Shown: positions 34,548-42,607 of the stretch, in pieces
Layout: each line of letters opens with the position of its first letter
Numbering within the stretch: position 1 is the first letter of the stretch
DNA from: Streptomyces sp. NBC_00353
GTDB taxonomy: Bacteria; Actinomycetota; Actinomycetes; Streptomycetales; Streptomycetaceae
Assembly (NCBI RefSeq): GCF_036108815.1
Contig: NZ_CP107985.1
Location: 9,049,501-9,113,500 of the forward strand
DNA length: 64,000 bases
Reading direction: 5' to 3'
Made by a program: the position numbers and the translations under genes
Notes under the pieces: model-generated
Told to the model about the DNA's origin: nothing
Seen by the model: only the letters and a program-made list of their open reading frames with translations
Database searches by the model: none

Positions 34548-35303
34548 ATGGACGATTGGTTTGTGCAGACAGGCAGTGGGGCGCGATTCGATTGGGGGCC
34601 TGTCGGCGCGCAACGGCTCGCGGCGGATATCGCGTGTCTGGTGGTCGTCGACGTGTTGTCGTTCACGACGTCGGTGACGGTGGCTGTGGAGTCCGGGACG
34701 CGAGTCTTCCCTTATGCCTGGCGTGACGAGTCCGCGTCGAAGTTCGCCGATGAGATGGGCGCGCGATTGGCCGTCGGGCGGCGCATGGCCACGTCGGCGT
34801 TGCCGTGGTCGCTCTCCCCGGCGGCGCTGAGAAGTGCTCCGTTCACCCCGCGCCTGGTCCTGCCCTCTCCCAACGGTTCCTCGATCGCCGCCGCGGCCGG
34901 TGAGTCGATGGTGGTTGCGGGTTGCCTGCGCAACGCGTCAGCGGTGGGCCGTTGGCTCGCCCGGCACGGTTACGGAACCCGCGACCGCCCGGTCGCCGTG
35001 ATCGCCTCGGGCGAGCGATGGCCCGACGGCAGCCTGCGCCCCGCGCTGGAGGATCTGCTCGGCGCCGGAGCGGTCCTCGCGGCACTGCGGAAGCAGTGTG
35101 GCGGCCCGCTGTCGCCCGAAGCCGCCGCCGCAGCCGACTGCTTCGAGGCCACGCCGGATGTCATGACCGCGGTCACCAGCAGCGCGTCCGGCCGGGAACT
35201 CACGGACGGAGGCTTCGCCGGGGACGTGGACATCGCGACCGAACTGGACGTCTGCGACATCGTTCCGATCCTCACCGACGGAGCGTTCACGGCAGCTGGA
35301 TGA
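34548..35303 (+). CDS. ComB / 2-phosphosulfolactate phosphatase family protein
   Basis: The 251-residue protein carries the ComB-family order: VVVDVLSFTTSVTVAVESGTRVFPYAW near residues 34-60, RLVLPSPNGSSIAAAAGE near 104-121, VVAGCLRNASAVGRWLA, VAVIASGERWPDGSLRPALEDLLGAGAVLAAL near 153-184. ComB enzymes dephosphorylate 2-phosphosulfolactate in coenzyme M synthesis; in actinobacteria the substrate of these homologues is not established. The ATG at 34548 is preferred because homologues start close to DDWF; an ATG at 34530 is also possible and neither has a good ribosome-binding site. Confidence 0.78.
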   Translation: MDDWFVQTGSGARFDWGPVGAQRLAADIACLVVVDVLSFTTSVTVAVESGTRVFPYAWRDESASKFADEMGARLAVGRRMATSALPWSLSPAALRSAPFTPRLVLPSPNGSSIAAAAGESMVVAGCLRNASAVGRWLARHGYGTRDRPVAVIASGERWPDGSLRPALEDLLGAGAVLAALRKQCGGPLSPEAAAAADCFEATPDVMTAVTSSASGRELTDGGFAGDVDIATELDVCDIVPILTDGAFTAAG

Positions 35304-35471
35304 CCACGCCTGGCCGGTTTCGACCGGTGTGGCGGTGAGTCAGCTCTTCACCAAGATGGCGGCGAGCCGGCCACGTTCGAGTGCGTCCCGGCGGGGTCGA
35401 GGGCACCGAGGCATACTGGTCGGCCGCCTCCGGGGAACATCACCCGCTACCCGCCCGGGTGTGCGCCATGA

Positions 35472-36224
35472 TCAGGTGAGTTCGAGTCCGCCGTCGACCG
35501 TGAGCACTTGGCCGGTGAGCCAGGCGGTCTGCGCGTCGGCGAGCCGCAGGATCCACTCGGCCACTTCGTCGGGTTCACCACGGCGGCCCAACGGAATGCG
35601 TGCTGCCTCGGCATCCTTGAGGTGATCGATTTCCGTGGCGGACAAGCCGGCGCCGGTCAACGCTCCGCTTTCGGTGGGGCCGGGAGCAACCGCGTTGACC
35701 CGGATGTTGTCGGGCGCCAGCTCCAGCGCCCAGCTTCGGGTCAGCTGTTCGATCGCAGCCTTCGAGGCACCGTAGTGAGAGGCGTGAGCGATGGGCCTGT
35801 GCCCGAATGTGCTGCTGACGTTGACGATCACCCCTTGGGAGCTCCGCAGGTACGGAAGGGCGGCGCCGGCCAGAAGGCTCGGAGCGGTGACGTTGGTGGC
35901 CAGTACCTGGTTGATGCCTTCAGCGGTCACCTGGCCCAGGGGCATCATGGCGAGGACTCCGGCGTTGTTGACCAGGACGTCGACACGGCCCCATCGATCG
36001 ACCGCGGCCCGCACGATCCGTTCGGGTGCACCTGCGGCACTGACGTCGGCACTGAGCGTCTCGATGGCCGGATGGAGATCGGCTGTCTCGCGCAGCGCCT
36101 CCGTTCGTCTCCCCACTCCCAGCACCCGCGCTCCCGCCTTCGCGAAGGCCAGCGCGGCAGCGCGTCCGATCCCGGAACCAGCTCCGGTCAGGATCACAAC
36201 ATGGTCGGTAAAACGGCTGGGCAT
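35472..36224 (-). CDS. Short-chain dehydrogenase/reductase (SDR)
   Basis: The ATG at 36224 is eight bases after GGGAG and gives 250 residues. Classical SDR motifs are all present: the cofactor-binding TGAGSGIGRAAALAFA (about residues 13-28), NNAGVLAM, the active-site serine in VNVSSTFGHR, the YGASKAAIEQLTRS Tyr/Lys pair, and NAVAPGPTESG. It ends with WLTGQVLTVDGGLELT. Substrate is unknown. A perfect 16-base palindrome just upstream (36243-36258) suggests a repressor of the TetR type encoded elsewhere. Confidence 0.9.
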   Translation of the reverse strand: MPSRFTDHVVILTGAGSGIGRAAALAFAKAGARVLGVGRRTEALRETADLHPAIETLSADVSAAGAPERIVRAAVDRWGRVDVLVNNAGVLAMMPLGQVTAEGINQVLATNVTAPSLLAGAALPYLRSSQGVIVNVSSTFGHRPIAHASHYGASKAAIEQLTRSWALELAPDNIRVNAVAPGPTESGALTGAGLSATEIDHLKDAEAARIPLGRRGEPDEVAEWILRLADAQTAWLTGQVLTVDGGLELT

Positions 36225-37219
36225 CACTGACACTCCCTATTGTTCGATGTTCATCGAAGATCGAAGATGTTGTTGGGCGCTTGCTCTGCTGGGCCGGAGC
36301 CCGTCCCGTGAGATGGCCCGGGCGGGCTGTCTGCCCGGAGCGCGTGCTGCCGCGGAGGCGTCGGCCGGGCCCGATACGTGGGACCCATGTCCCTGATGCA
36401 CAGGGGCTGCTTCTGGAACGGATCCCGTGTCGAGTCACCGGCCGTACGGCGCGAACCGTCCTATGCCGTGAGGGCCGTGAGGGCCGTGCGCACGTCGCGG
36501 TGGACAGCGCCCGTCACGGCAAGGACGACGCGACCGCTGTGCATACGTGTGACGTGGACGCAGAACGGCCTAATACCCGAGGACGTGGTCGGTCGTATCC
36601 CGGGGCAGCCGCGGCGATAGGGCGGGGAGACAGGCTGCTCTTGACAGTTGGAACACATCGACTTCACCTTTCGCTTGCGGTTGGGCGTCCGCTTTCATGG
36701 GCCCGGGGCCGAAACGAGGGGTCCTGGTCTTGTCACCTCGCCGATGCGGCATACCGGACCTTCCCGTGCCGATCACGAGAACCATCGAGGACCGACGTTC
36801 CGTGGTGACCATGAGCACTCCGGTTGCAATCGCAGTTGCGGGTTCGTCGGCTATGACCGGCCATCCTCGCAATTTGTGACATGACGCGCATTTGGTCTCG
36901 GCCGAGGTTGGCCGACCGGGCGGGGTCACGCTGCGCGCCTCATCCGGGGCATGCCGTGCCAGAACTCGGCCCGCCCAGGCTGAGTTGCTCGGTCACACTG
37001 CGGGGGAGTGGAGGACGGGAGCTGATCACGCTGCTCCACCTGAGCACGTCACGTAAACGATCTTCCGGTCGATCAGGGTGCGATGGATCGTTGCCGGGCC
37101 GACGCGGGCATGACCTCGGGCCGTGCGAGGTGATGTGCTCAGCCTTCCCGGCCGGCAACGGCGACCACGCCATGGATCCGGTGGCCCGGCAGGAGAGATG
37201 CACGTCAGATTCTCCGTGC
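36225..37219. other. Long intergenic region between the SDR and the FAD oxidoreductase
   Basis: About 1 kb with no supported gene. It contains the SDR operator at its left end and an ECF41-like promoter just beyond its right end. A 65-codon minus-strand frame from 36658 starting MCSNCQEQP has an AAGGTG-like ribosome-binding site but only moderate coding bias and was not called. Confidence 0.4.
36243..36258. promoter_or_regulatory. Palindromic operator upstream of the SDR gene
   Basis: TTCGATG-TT-CATCGAA, a perfect 16-base palindrome 19-34 bases upstream of the SDR start codon, with an extra half-site-like gatcgaaga just outside. No regulator gene is adjacent. Confidence 0.6.
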
Positions 37220-37246
37220 TGTCACACTTCGCCTCGCCGTCTTGTC
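37220..37246 (+). promoter_or_regulatory. Candidate ECF41 sigma-factor promoter of the FAD oxidoreductase
   Basis: TGTCACA at 37220-37226, 16 bases, then TGTC at 37243-37246. As I recall, ECF41 promoters have TGTCACA, a 16-base spacer and CGTC, so this matches 10 of 11 positions with the correct spacing. A transcript starting about seven bases later would have a leader of around 30 bases before ATG 37284. Confidence 0.55.
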
Positions 37247-37283
37247 AATGGTGCGGAAACGTCAACACGGCATAGGAGAAGAA

Positions 37284-38480
37284 ATGAAGGATGTCCTTGT
37301 CATCGGTGGGGGATTCGCCGGCGTGTGGAGCGCGGCAGGAGCCGTGCGAGCCACACGTGAGGCAGGCGAGGAGGTGCGGGTGACCCTGATCAGTGGTGGT
37401 GACGATCTGGTCGTGCGTCCCCGTCTCTACGAAGAGGACCCGGAGAGCAAGCGGGTTCCTCTGGACCGTGTTCTCGGGCCCATCGGTGTGCGCCGGGTCA
37501 CGGCGACGGTGACCGGTATCGACACCGGGGCCCGTACGGTGCGGGCCGTCGGGCGAGCAGGCGAGGATCTGACCCTGTCGTACGACAAGCTTGTGCTGGC
37601 CGCCGGCAGTCGGCTGGTGCGCCCCGACTTCCCGGGCGCACGGAATGTCTTCGACGTCGACACGCTGTCCGCGGCGGCCGCGTTCGACCATCACCTGCGG
37701 CGGCTGCCGCAGCGGGCGCCGTCCCCGGGCCGGTACACGGCCGTCGTGGTGGGCGCCGGCTTCACCGGCCTGGAAGTGGCCACCGGCCTGGGCGAACGGC
37801 TGCGGGCGATCGCCGACGCGCACGGCGCGGGCGAGGAGGTGCGGGTCGTCCTGGTCGACCGCGCCGACGTCCTGGGACCGGAGCTCGGGCCTGGACCCCG
37901 CCCGCAGATCGACGGCGCGGTCGATGAACTGAAGATAGAGCGACGTCTGGGACGCACCGTCGCATCGGCTACCCCCGAGGACGTCACCCTCTCGGACGGT
38001 GAGGTGATCCCCACAGCCACCGTCGTGTGGACGGCCGGCATGGTCGCCAGTTCTCTGACGGCACAGATCCCGGGGGAACGCGACCGTCTGGGACGGCTGA
38101 GCGTGGACGCCTACCTGCGGGTGACGGGAGTTCCTGACGTCTACGCCGCCGGCGACACCGCCTCCGCCCTCGCGGAGGAAGGGCACTACACGACGCAGAG
38201 CTGCCAGCACGCCCAGCCGATGGGGAAGTTCGCCGGACACAACGTGGCCGCCGACCTTCTGGGCACCGACCCGCTGCCTTTCACCCCCGATCCCTACGGC
38301 GTCTGCCTGGATCTCGGGCCGGCCGGCGCCGTGGTCACACAGGGCTGGGACCGCACGGTCCAGATGACCGGCGAGGGCGCCAAGGCCCTCAAGCGGGACA
38401 TCAATACGCTGTGGATCTACCCCCCGGTCGATGACCCCGAGCAGATCCTCGCCCAGGCAGGCCGCTTCTCCAACCTCTGA
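37284..38480 (+). CDS. NAD(P)/FAD-dependent oxidoreductase (NDH-2-like)
   Basis: The ATG at 37284 follows AGGAGA. The 398-residue protein has an N-terminal FAD-binding Rossmann motif KDVLVIGGGFAGVWSAAGA, a second dinucleotide motif VVVGAGFTGLEVATGL near residue 155, and the C-terminal FAD-binding DVYAAGDTASALAEEG near 280, then QHAQPMGKFAGHNVAADLLG. This is the type-II NADH dehydrogenase/ferredoxin-reductase-like fold. In ECF41 systems the sigma factor usually controls a linked oxidoreductase, epimerase or decarboxylase, and a matching candidate promoter lies just upstream. A hairpin after the gene (38556-38594) may end its transcript. Confidence 0.87.
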   Translation: MKDVLVIGGGFAGVWSAAGAVRATREAGEEVRVTLISGGDDLVVRPRLYEEDPESKRVPLDRVLGPIGVRRVTATVTGIDTGARTVRAVGRAGEDLTLSYDKLVLAAGSRLVRPDFPGARNVFDVDTLSAAAAFDHHLRRLPQRAPSPGRYTAVVVGAGFTGLEVATGLGERLRAIADAHGAGEEVRVVLVDRADVLGPELGPGPRPQIDGAVDELKIERRLGRTVASATPEDVTLSDGEVIPTATVVWTAGMVASSLTAQIPGERDRLGRLSVDAYLRVTGVPDVYAAGDTASALAEEGHYTTQSCQHAQPMGKFAGHNVAADLLGTDPLPFTPDPYGVCLDLGPAGAVVTQGWDRTVQMTGEGAKALKRDINTLWIYPPVDDPEQILAQAGRFSNL

Positions 38481-38555
38481 CAGCGCGGGCGGCCGCGCAT
38501 GCCGACCGCCGGTCCTGCAGGATCACTGCCGGCGGCGCGGACGAACGGCATCGCG

Positions 38556-38594
38556 GACAGGCATCGCACTCGCGTGGTGAGCGCGATGCCTGTC
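38556..38594. terminator. Terminator-like hairpin after the FAD oxidoreductase
   Basis: Perfect 12-bp stem GACAGGCATCGC (38556-38567) with GCGATGCCTGTC (38583-38594), 15-base loop. It lies 76 bases after the stop codon. Confidence 0.6.
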
Positions 38595-38955
38595 TCGTGG
38601 CCGGCTGGGCGGCCGGCGCCGGTCCTGCGCGTGCCTGTTCCCGCTGTACGGCCATGTGATGTCCGAGGCGCCGGCCAGGGCTGACGACCGGCAAGCATCG
38701 ACGAGGCGTCTCCACGGACGACTGCATGCAGCCAGGATCCGATGCCGGCCGGGGCACCGTCCGCATAGCCGGATTCGACGTCATCGGCCAGGTCGGCTGC
38801 CTGGAGCTTCTCGGCGAGATGGGTGGGGGAGACCACGTGCGATTGCGCCGGCCGCGCGGCCCTGCGCGGCGGATGTCGGCAGGGTCCGCAGGTGAGAGCC
38901 CTTCCACGACTCATGTAGGCCGTTCGGGTTCTGTGTCGTCGGCTTCGAGAGATCG
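38595..38955. other. Intergenic region without a convincing gene
   Basis: About 360 bases between the hairpin and the ECF41-like promoter. No supported coding frame. Confidence 0.4.
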
Positions 38956-38982
38956 AGTCACACATCAATGGACTACTCGGTC
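38956..38982 (+). promoter_or_regulatory. Candidate ECF41 promoter of the flavoprotein-fragment/ECF41 unit
   Basis: AGTCACA at 38956-38962, 16 bases, GGTC at 38979-38982; nine of eleven positions agree with TGTCACA-N16-CGTC and the spacing is exact. It lies 45-71 bases upstream of ATG 39027. Confidence 0.45.
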
Positions 38983-39026
38983 ATAGCTATGGAGGAGCAC
39001 GTTCTCGAAACGGCCGAGGAGCACTC

Positions 39027-39269
39027 ATGTACACATCCGAACGGCGGGCCGCCACGTCCGTCCTCGTCATCGGGACGGGAGGATCCGGCCTGCGCGCCAC
39101 CATCGAACTCGCCGAACCCGGGGCCGATGTGCTCGCGATGGGCAAGCGGCCGAAGACGGATGCACACACCTCGCTACGGCCGGTGGAACGGGAGGCCATA
39201 CCTTCGATCCCCGACGACATCGCGGCGCTCATGCGCGAGGTCTCGACCGCCGGCAAACCCGTCGAGTAG
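39027..39269 (+). pseudogene. N-terminal fragment of a fumarate reductase/aspartate oxidase-type flavoprotein
   Basis: Eighty codons beginning MYTSERRAATSVLVIGTGGSGLRATIELAE and continuing GADVLAMGKRPKTDAHTSL. This is the FAD-binding N-terminus of SdhA/FrdA-type flavoproteins, which normally run to about 550-600 residues with the next residues being an AAGGI-type flavin motif. Here the sequence switches after TSL to an unrelated 30-residue tail and stops. A GAGGAG ribosome-binding site is intact and the ECF41 start lies 15 bases downstream, so it may still be translated as a leader peptide. Whether the tail is functional is unknown. Confidence 0.65.
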
Positions 39270-39284
39270 CAAGGGTCACGAACC

Positions 39285-40181
39285 ATGTCGTCGAAGAACG
39301 ATCCAGCGGAAGACGCCGAGAGCCTTCAGGAGGCCGAGGCGGTGTTCCGCGATGTCCGCGGTCGCATGTTCGGGATCGCCTACCGAATGCTGGGCAGCGT
39401 CAGCGAGGCGGAAGACATCCTCCAGGAGGTCTGGATCCGCTGGCAGACCTACGACCGGTCCAAGGTGCAGAACCCGCAGGCGTTCCTCGCGACGACCACG
39501 ACAAGGCTCGCGATCAACGTCCTGCAATCCGCGAGGGTCCGCCGTGAGACCTATGTCGGTCCGTGGCTGCCGGAGCCGGTCGACACCAGCAGTGACCCGG
39601 CGCTGGGCGCCGAGCGCGGAGAGGCTCTGGAGGTCGCGGTGCTGATGCTGCTGGAGAAGCTGACTCCTACGGAGCGGGCTGCATACGTTCTGCGGCAGGC
39701 GTTCGACTACCCGTATGAGCAGATCGCGGAGATCATCGGTCAGACGAATGCGAACGTACGCCAGTTGGTGAGCCGGGCACGGAAGCATCTCGCCACGGAG
39801 AAACGTGCGAGCGTCGCGGCTGCCGAGCACCAGCGGTTCCTGACCGCGTTCGTGGCGGCCGCACAGACAGGGAACGTGGCCGCATTGGAGGAGCTGTTCG
39901 CACAGGACGTCATCTCGTATTCCGACGGCGGAGGAGCTGTTCGGGCCTCGAAGTTCCCCGTTGTGGGCAGTCACCGTGTGGCGAGGTACATCCACGCGTT
40001 CGCCGACACCTTCTGGTCCGGTGTGACGGTGGAGCCGGTCGAGACCAACGGCCGGGCCGCGGTGCGTCTGTACCGTGACGGGAACGTGCTCGCCGTTGTC
40101 ACGGTGAGCGTGACCGCAGACGGTATCGACCGAGTGCTGTGGATGATGAACCCGTCGAAACTCACCGCCATGGCCGCCTGA
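39285..40181 (+). CDS. ECF41-type sigma factor with fused SnoaL-like domain
   Basis: The 298-residue protein has sigma region 2 (about residues 18-86: VFRDVRGRMFGIAYRMLGSVSEAEDILQEVWIRWQ...), the ECF41 linker signature WLPEP at 94-98, region 4 (about 115-168: LEKLTPTERAAYVLRQAFDYPYEQIAEIIGQTNANVRQLVSRARKHL), and a C-terminal SnoaL-like domain (about 180-298) with the ECF41 signatures DGGG at 214-217 and NPSKL near the end. In this group the C-terminal domain modulates sigma activity; no anti-sigma factor is used. It is followed by a second ECF41-like gene, and candidate cognate promoters lie upstream. Confidence 0.9.
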   Translation: MSSKNDPAEDAESLQEAEAVFRDVRGRMFGIAYRMLGSVSEAEDILQEVWIRWQTYDRSKVQNPQAFLATTTTRLAINVLQSARVRRETYVGPWLPEPVDTSSDPALGAERGEALEVAVLMLLEKLTPTERAAYVLRQAFDYPYEQIAEIIGQTNANVRQLVSRARKHLATEKRASVAAAEHQRFLTAFVAAAQTGNVAALEELFAQDVISYSDGGGAVRASKFPVVGSHRVARYIHAFADTFWSGVTVEPVETNGRAAVRLYRDGNVLAVVTVSVTADGIDRVLWMMNPSKLTAMAA

Positions 40182-40373
40182 ACCTTCCGTCCGATCCCTC
40201 CCACCGGGCACGGATGACCAGCTGGTCCGGCGGAAGGGGCAGGGTCGCATCGGGGCCACACAGCGGCGGTGCGGAGCCCTTTCCCGCCACTTCTGCGAGC
40301 ACCGCGTCCGCCCCGGCAACCGACGTGGGCCCAGCGGCCGTCGTCCGAGACCCGGCAGAAAGGACCATCCCTC

Positions 40374-41156
40374 ATGGATGAGGACCAGGAAGAGGACCTG
40401 GCCCACGCTGAGGTCATAGAGGTGCCGCAGGTGGGGCTGACGCGCCTCGCTGCACACATGTGCCTCGACATCTTCGACTCCGCCCGGCACCGGCGGAAGC
40501 TGAACGTGGCTGAGCAACTGCCTGAGACGGTGCCGGACAGGACGTCCACCGTGGCTTCGACTCCGGTGAGGGCGCTGGACCGGATGACGCTCGGCGAGTC
40601 CGTGTACACGGCGCTGACGGTCGTGCTGGAATCCCTGAGACCTGCGGCGCGGGTCGTGTTCGTCCTGCGCGACATGTTCGCCCTGTCGTCCGGAGAAATT
40701 GCCGCGATCGTCGGCCGTACCCCGCAGATGTGCCGGCAACGCGCGTCCGTCGCCTGGCGGCACGTGCGCGACCGGGGGCGACGGGAGACCGCGTCCGATG
40801 TGCACACCCGCATCGTCACGGCCTTCCGCGCCGCCTGCGACACCGGCGACCTCACCACTCTCGTCTCGCTGCTCGACACGGAAGCCACCGCACTCAGCGA
40901 CGGCGGCGGCAGGGTTCGCGCTGTCCTGAACCCGGTCCACGGCGCGGAGCGCACGGCCCGCTTCATGCTCCGCGTACTGTTGCAGCACCCCGCGCTCGAA
41001 GCCAACCTGCAATCCGTGAACGGCAAGACCGGTCTGGTCCTCCGCCACGACACCGTTGTGTCCGGTGTCGTCAGTTTCCACGTGCAGGACGAGAAGATCA
41101 CCGATGTATGGCTGGTACTCAACCCCGACAAGCTCCGCAGCTGGAACCGCAGCTGA
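40374..41156 (+). CDS. ECF41-like protein lacking most of sigma region 2
   Basis: From the ATG at 40374 the product has 260 residues. It aligns with the preceding gene only from the end of region 2 (VGLTRLAAHMCLDIFDSARHRRKLNVAEQLPETV, residues 20-53, equivalent to the AFLATTTTRLAINVLQSARVRRETYVGPWLPEPV segment). Region 4 is at about 77-132, and the SnoaL-like domain with DGGG (176-179) and NPDKL near the end is complete. The core-binding helices 2.1-2.3 are absent; only an acidic 19-residue N-terminus precedes. The linker motif is changed from WLPEP to QLPET. It may be a degraded paralogue or a DNA- or ligand-binding modulator of its neighbour. An AAAGGA ribosome-binding site is present. Confidence 0.78.
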   Translation: MDEDQEEDLAHAEVIEVPQVGLTRLAAHMCLDIFDSARHRRKLNVAEQLPETVPDRTSTVASTPVRALDRMTLGESVYTALTVVLESLRPAARVVFVLRDMFALSSGEIAAIVGRTPQMCRQRASVAWRHVRDRGRRETASDVHTRIVTAFRAACDTGDLTTLVSLLDTEATALSDGGGRVRAVLNPVHGAERTARFMLRVLLQHPALEANLQSVNGKTGLVLRHDTVVSGVVSFHVQDEKITDVWLVLNPDKLRSWNRS

Positions 41157-41271
41157 CCACTGCGAACGCCCACCGTCGGCAAGTTCGGGGGCGCTCCGCA
41201 TCACCCAGCAGCGCGGCGGCGATTACCGGCGTGGCCAGTCGCGCGCCCGGCGAGTCCTGTCGAGCCTTCCG

Positions 41272-41998
41272 CTACGGGTGCAGCACGACCTTCGTGTAGC
41301 CCTCGATCCGCTTGTCGAACTTGTCGTACGCCGACGACGCCTGGTCCAGGGGCAGTTCATGCGAGACGGCGAAGCTCGGCGTCGCCCGGCCTTCGATGAT
41401 CATGTCGCGCAGGTACCGGTTGTAGCGCTTCACGTTGCACTGCCCCGTACCCATTCGCAGGCCCTTCTCGAAGAGCTTGCCGATCGAGACGAGGAGCATG
41501 CCGTGCTTGGCCTGCTCGTCGGGGCCTCCGGGGTCGGCCGGGACGTAGAGTCCGGGCACGCCCAGTGCTCCGGTGGCCCGGACCGTACCGACGAGCGAGT
41601 TCAGGACGGTCGCCGGTTCCTCGCGGTCCGTGCCGTGCGCTGTCGCCTGGTAGCCGACGGCGTCCACGCCCTTGTCCGTGCCGATGCCCTCGGTCTGCTC
41701 CCTGATCTGCTCCACGGGATCGCCTTCGGCGAAGTTGATCGGAACCGCACCGATCTCTCGGGCCTTCTCCAGCCGCTCGGGGACCCGGTCCACGACGAAC
41801 ACCTTCTTCGCGCCGCGCAGCAGGGCCGAGTACGCGGCCATGAGCCCGACCGGCCCGCCGCCGTACACGGCGACGCTCTCGCCCGGGCGGACATCGGCGA
41901 GTTCACAGCCGTGGTAGCCGGTGGGGAAGATGTCGGCGAGCAGCATGAAGTCGGTCTCCTGCTCGTTTCCCGGCGGCAGCTTCAGGCTCCGGACTTCC
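41272..41998 (-). pseudogene. Formaldehyde dehydrogenase (zinc, glutathione-independent type), 5'-truncated
   Basis: About 240 C-terminal residues of a zinc-dependent alcohol dehydrogenase of the glutathione-independent formaldehyde dehydrogenase class: FMLLADIFPTGYHGCELADV, a Rossmann motif VAVYGGGPVGLMAAYSALL, VFVVDRVPERLEKAREIGA, GVDAVGYQATAHGTDREEPA and a C-terminal DKFDKRIEGYTKVVLHP. The catalytic zinc-binding N-terminal half (about 150 residues) is missing; homology stops at SLKLPPGNEQ, right after the grpE stop codon at 42002 on the same strand. The upstream frame runs through grpE out of phase, so no start codon with a ribosome-binding site exists. It is a deletion junction product and cannot be catalytic. 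Confidence 0.8.
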
Positions 41999-42001
41999 GG
42001 G

Positions 42002-42607
42002 CTATGTGGCAGGGGCGGATCCTGCCACCGCCACCTGGGCCGGGCGCAGGAGGTGGTCGCCGACCCGGTAGCCGTGGCGCAGCACCTCGGTGCACACGGC
42101 TTCATGGCCCGTACCGGAGGTGCGGTAGACGATTGCCTCATGAGTGTGCGGATCGAAGGGCTCACCTGCTGCACCGACGGTTCGCAGCCCCAGCGCCGCC
42201 AGCCGCTCCTCGAGTACGTCGAAGAGGATCGCCGCAGCGCCGATGTCGTCGCCCTGCCGGCGAGCCTCCTCCACAACATCCAGGACCGGAAGCAGGCCGT
42301 TGAGCACATTGACCACCGCGATCTCCCGGATCGCCAGACGGTCGCGGCGCACCCTCTTGCGGTAGTTGTCGTACTCGGCTTTCACCCGCTGCAGATCCTC
42401 GGTCAGCTCCGCGATCTGCTCACGCAGCCGTGTGGCCTCAGCCCGATCGGGTCGGCCGGAGTCCGGGCGTCCCTGACCGACACCGTCCGGACCTGACACA
42501 TCCTGGTGTCGCCGGGACTGCAGGATGACCGGGTCGATCCTGCACACGTCGCGCACCACCACAGGTGACCGCTCACCCTGATGCCTGAGGTGCGGCTCGT
42601 TGCTCAT
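42002..42607 (-). CDS. grpE: GrpE nucleotide-exchange factor
   Basis: The 201-residue protein starts with a polar N-terminus and has the long GrpE helix ([61 protein letters not shown], about residues 58-118). The beta domain signatures [45 protein letters not shown] follow. Its ATG overlaps the dnaK stop (ATGA), so the two are translationally coupled. It exchanges ADP for ATP on DnaK. Unlike the standard actinobacterial dnaK-grpE-dnaJ-hspR operon, no dnaJ or hspR follows; a truncated dehydrogenase takes the place. Confidence 0.9.
   Translation of the reverse strand: MSNEPHLRHQGERSPVVVRDVCRIDPVILQSRRHQDVSGPDGVGQGRPDSGRPDRAEATRLREQIAELTEDLQRVKAEYDNYRKRVRRDRLAIREIAVVNVLNGLLPVLDVVEEARRQGDDIGAAAILFDVLEERLAALGLRTVGAAGEPFDPHTHEAIVYRTSGTGHEAVCTEVLRHGYRVGDHLLRPAQVAVAGSAPAT

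Noticed and set aside
36461..36667. Minus-strand 68-codon frame starting near MCSNCQEQP with an AAGGTG upstream
   Set aside because: Coding bias is only moderate and no homologue is known to me; not strong enough to call.
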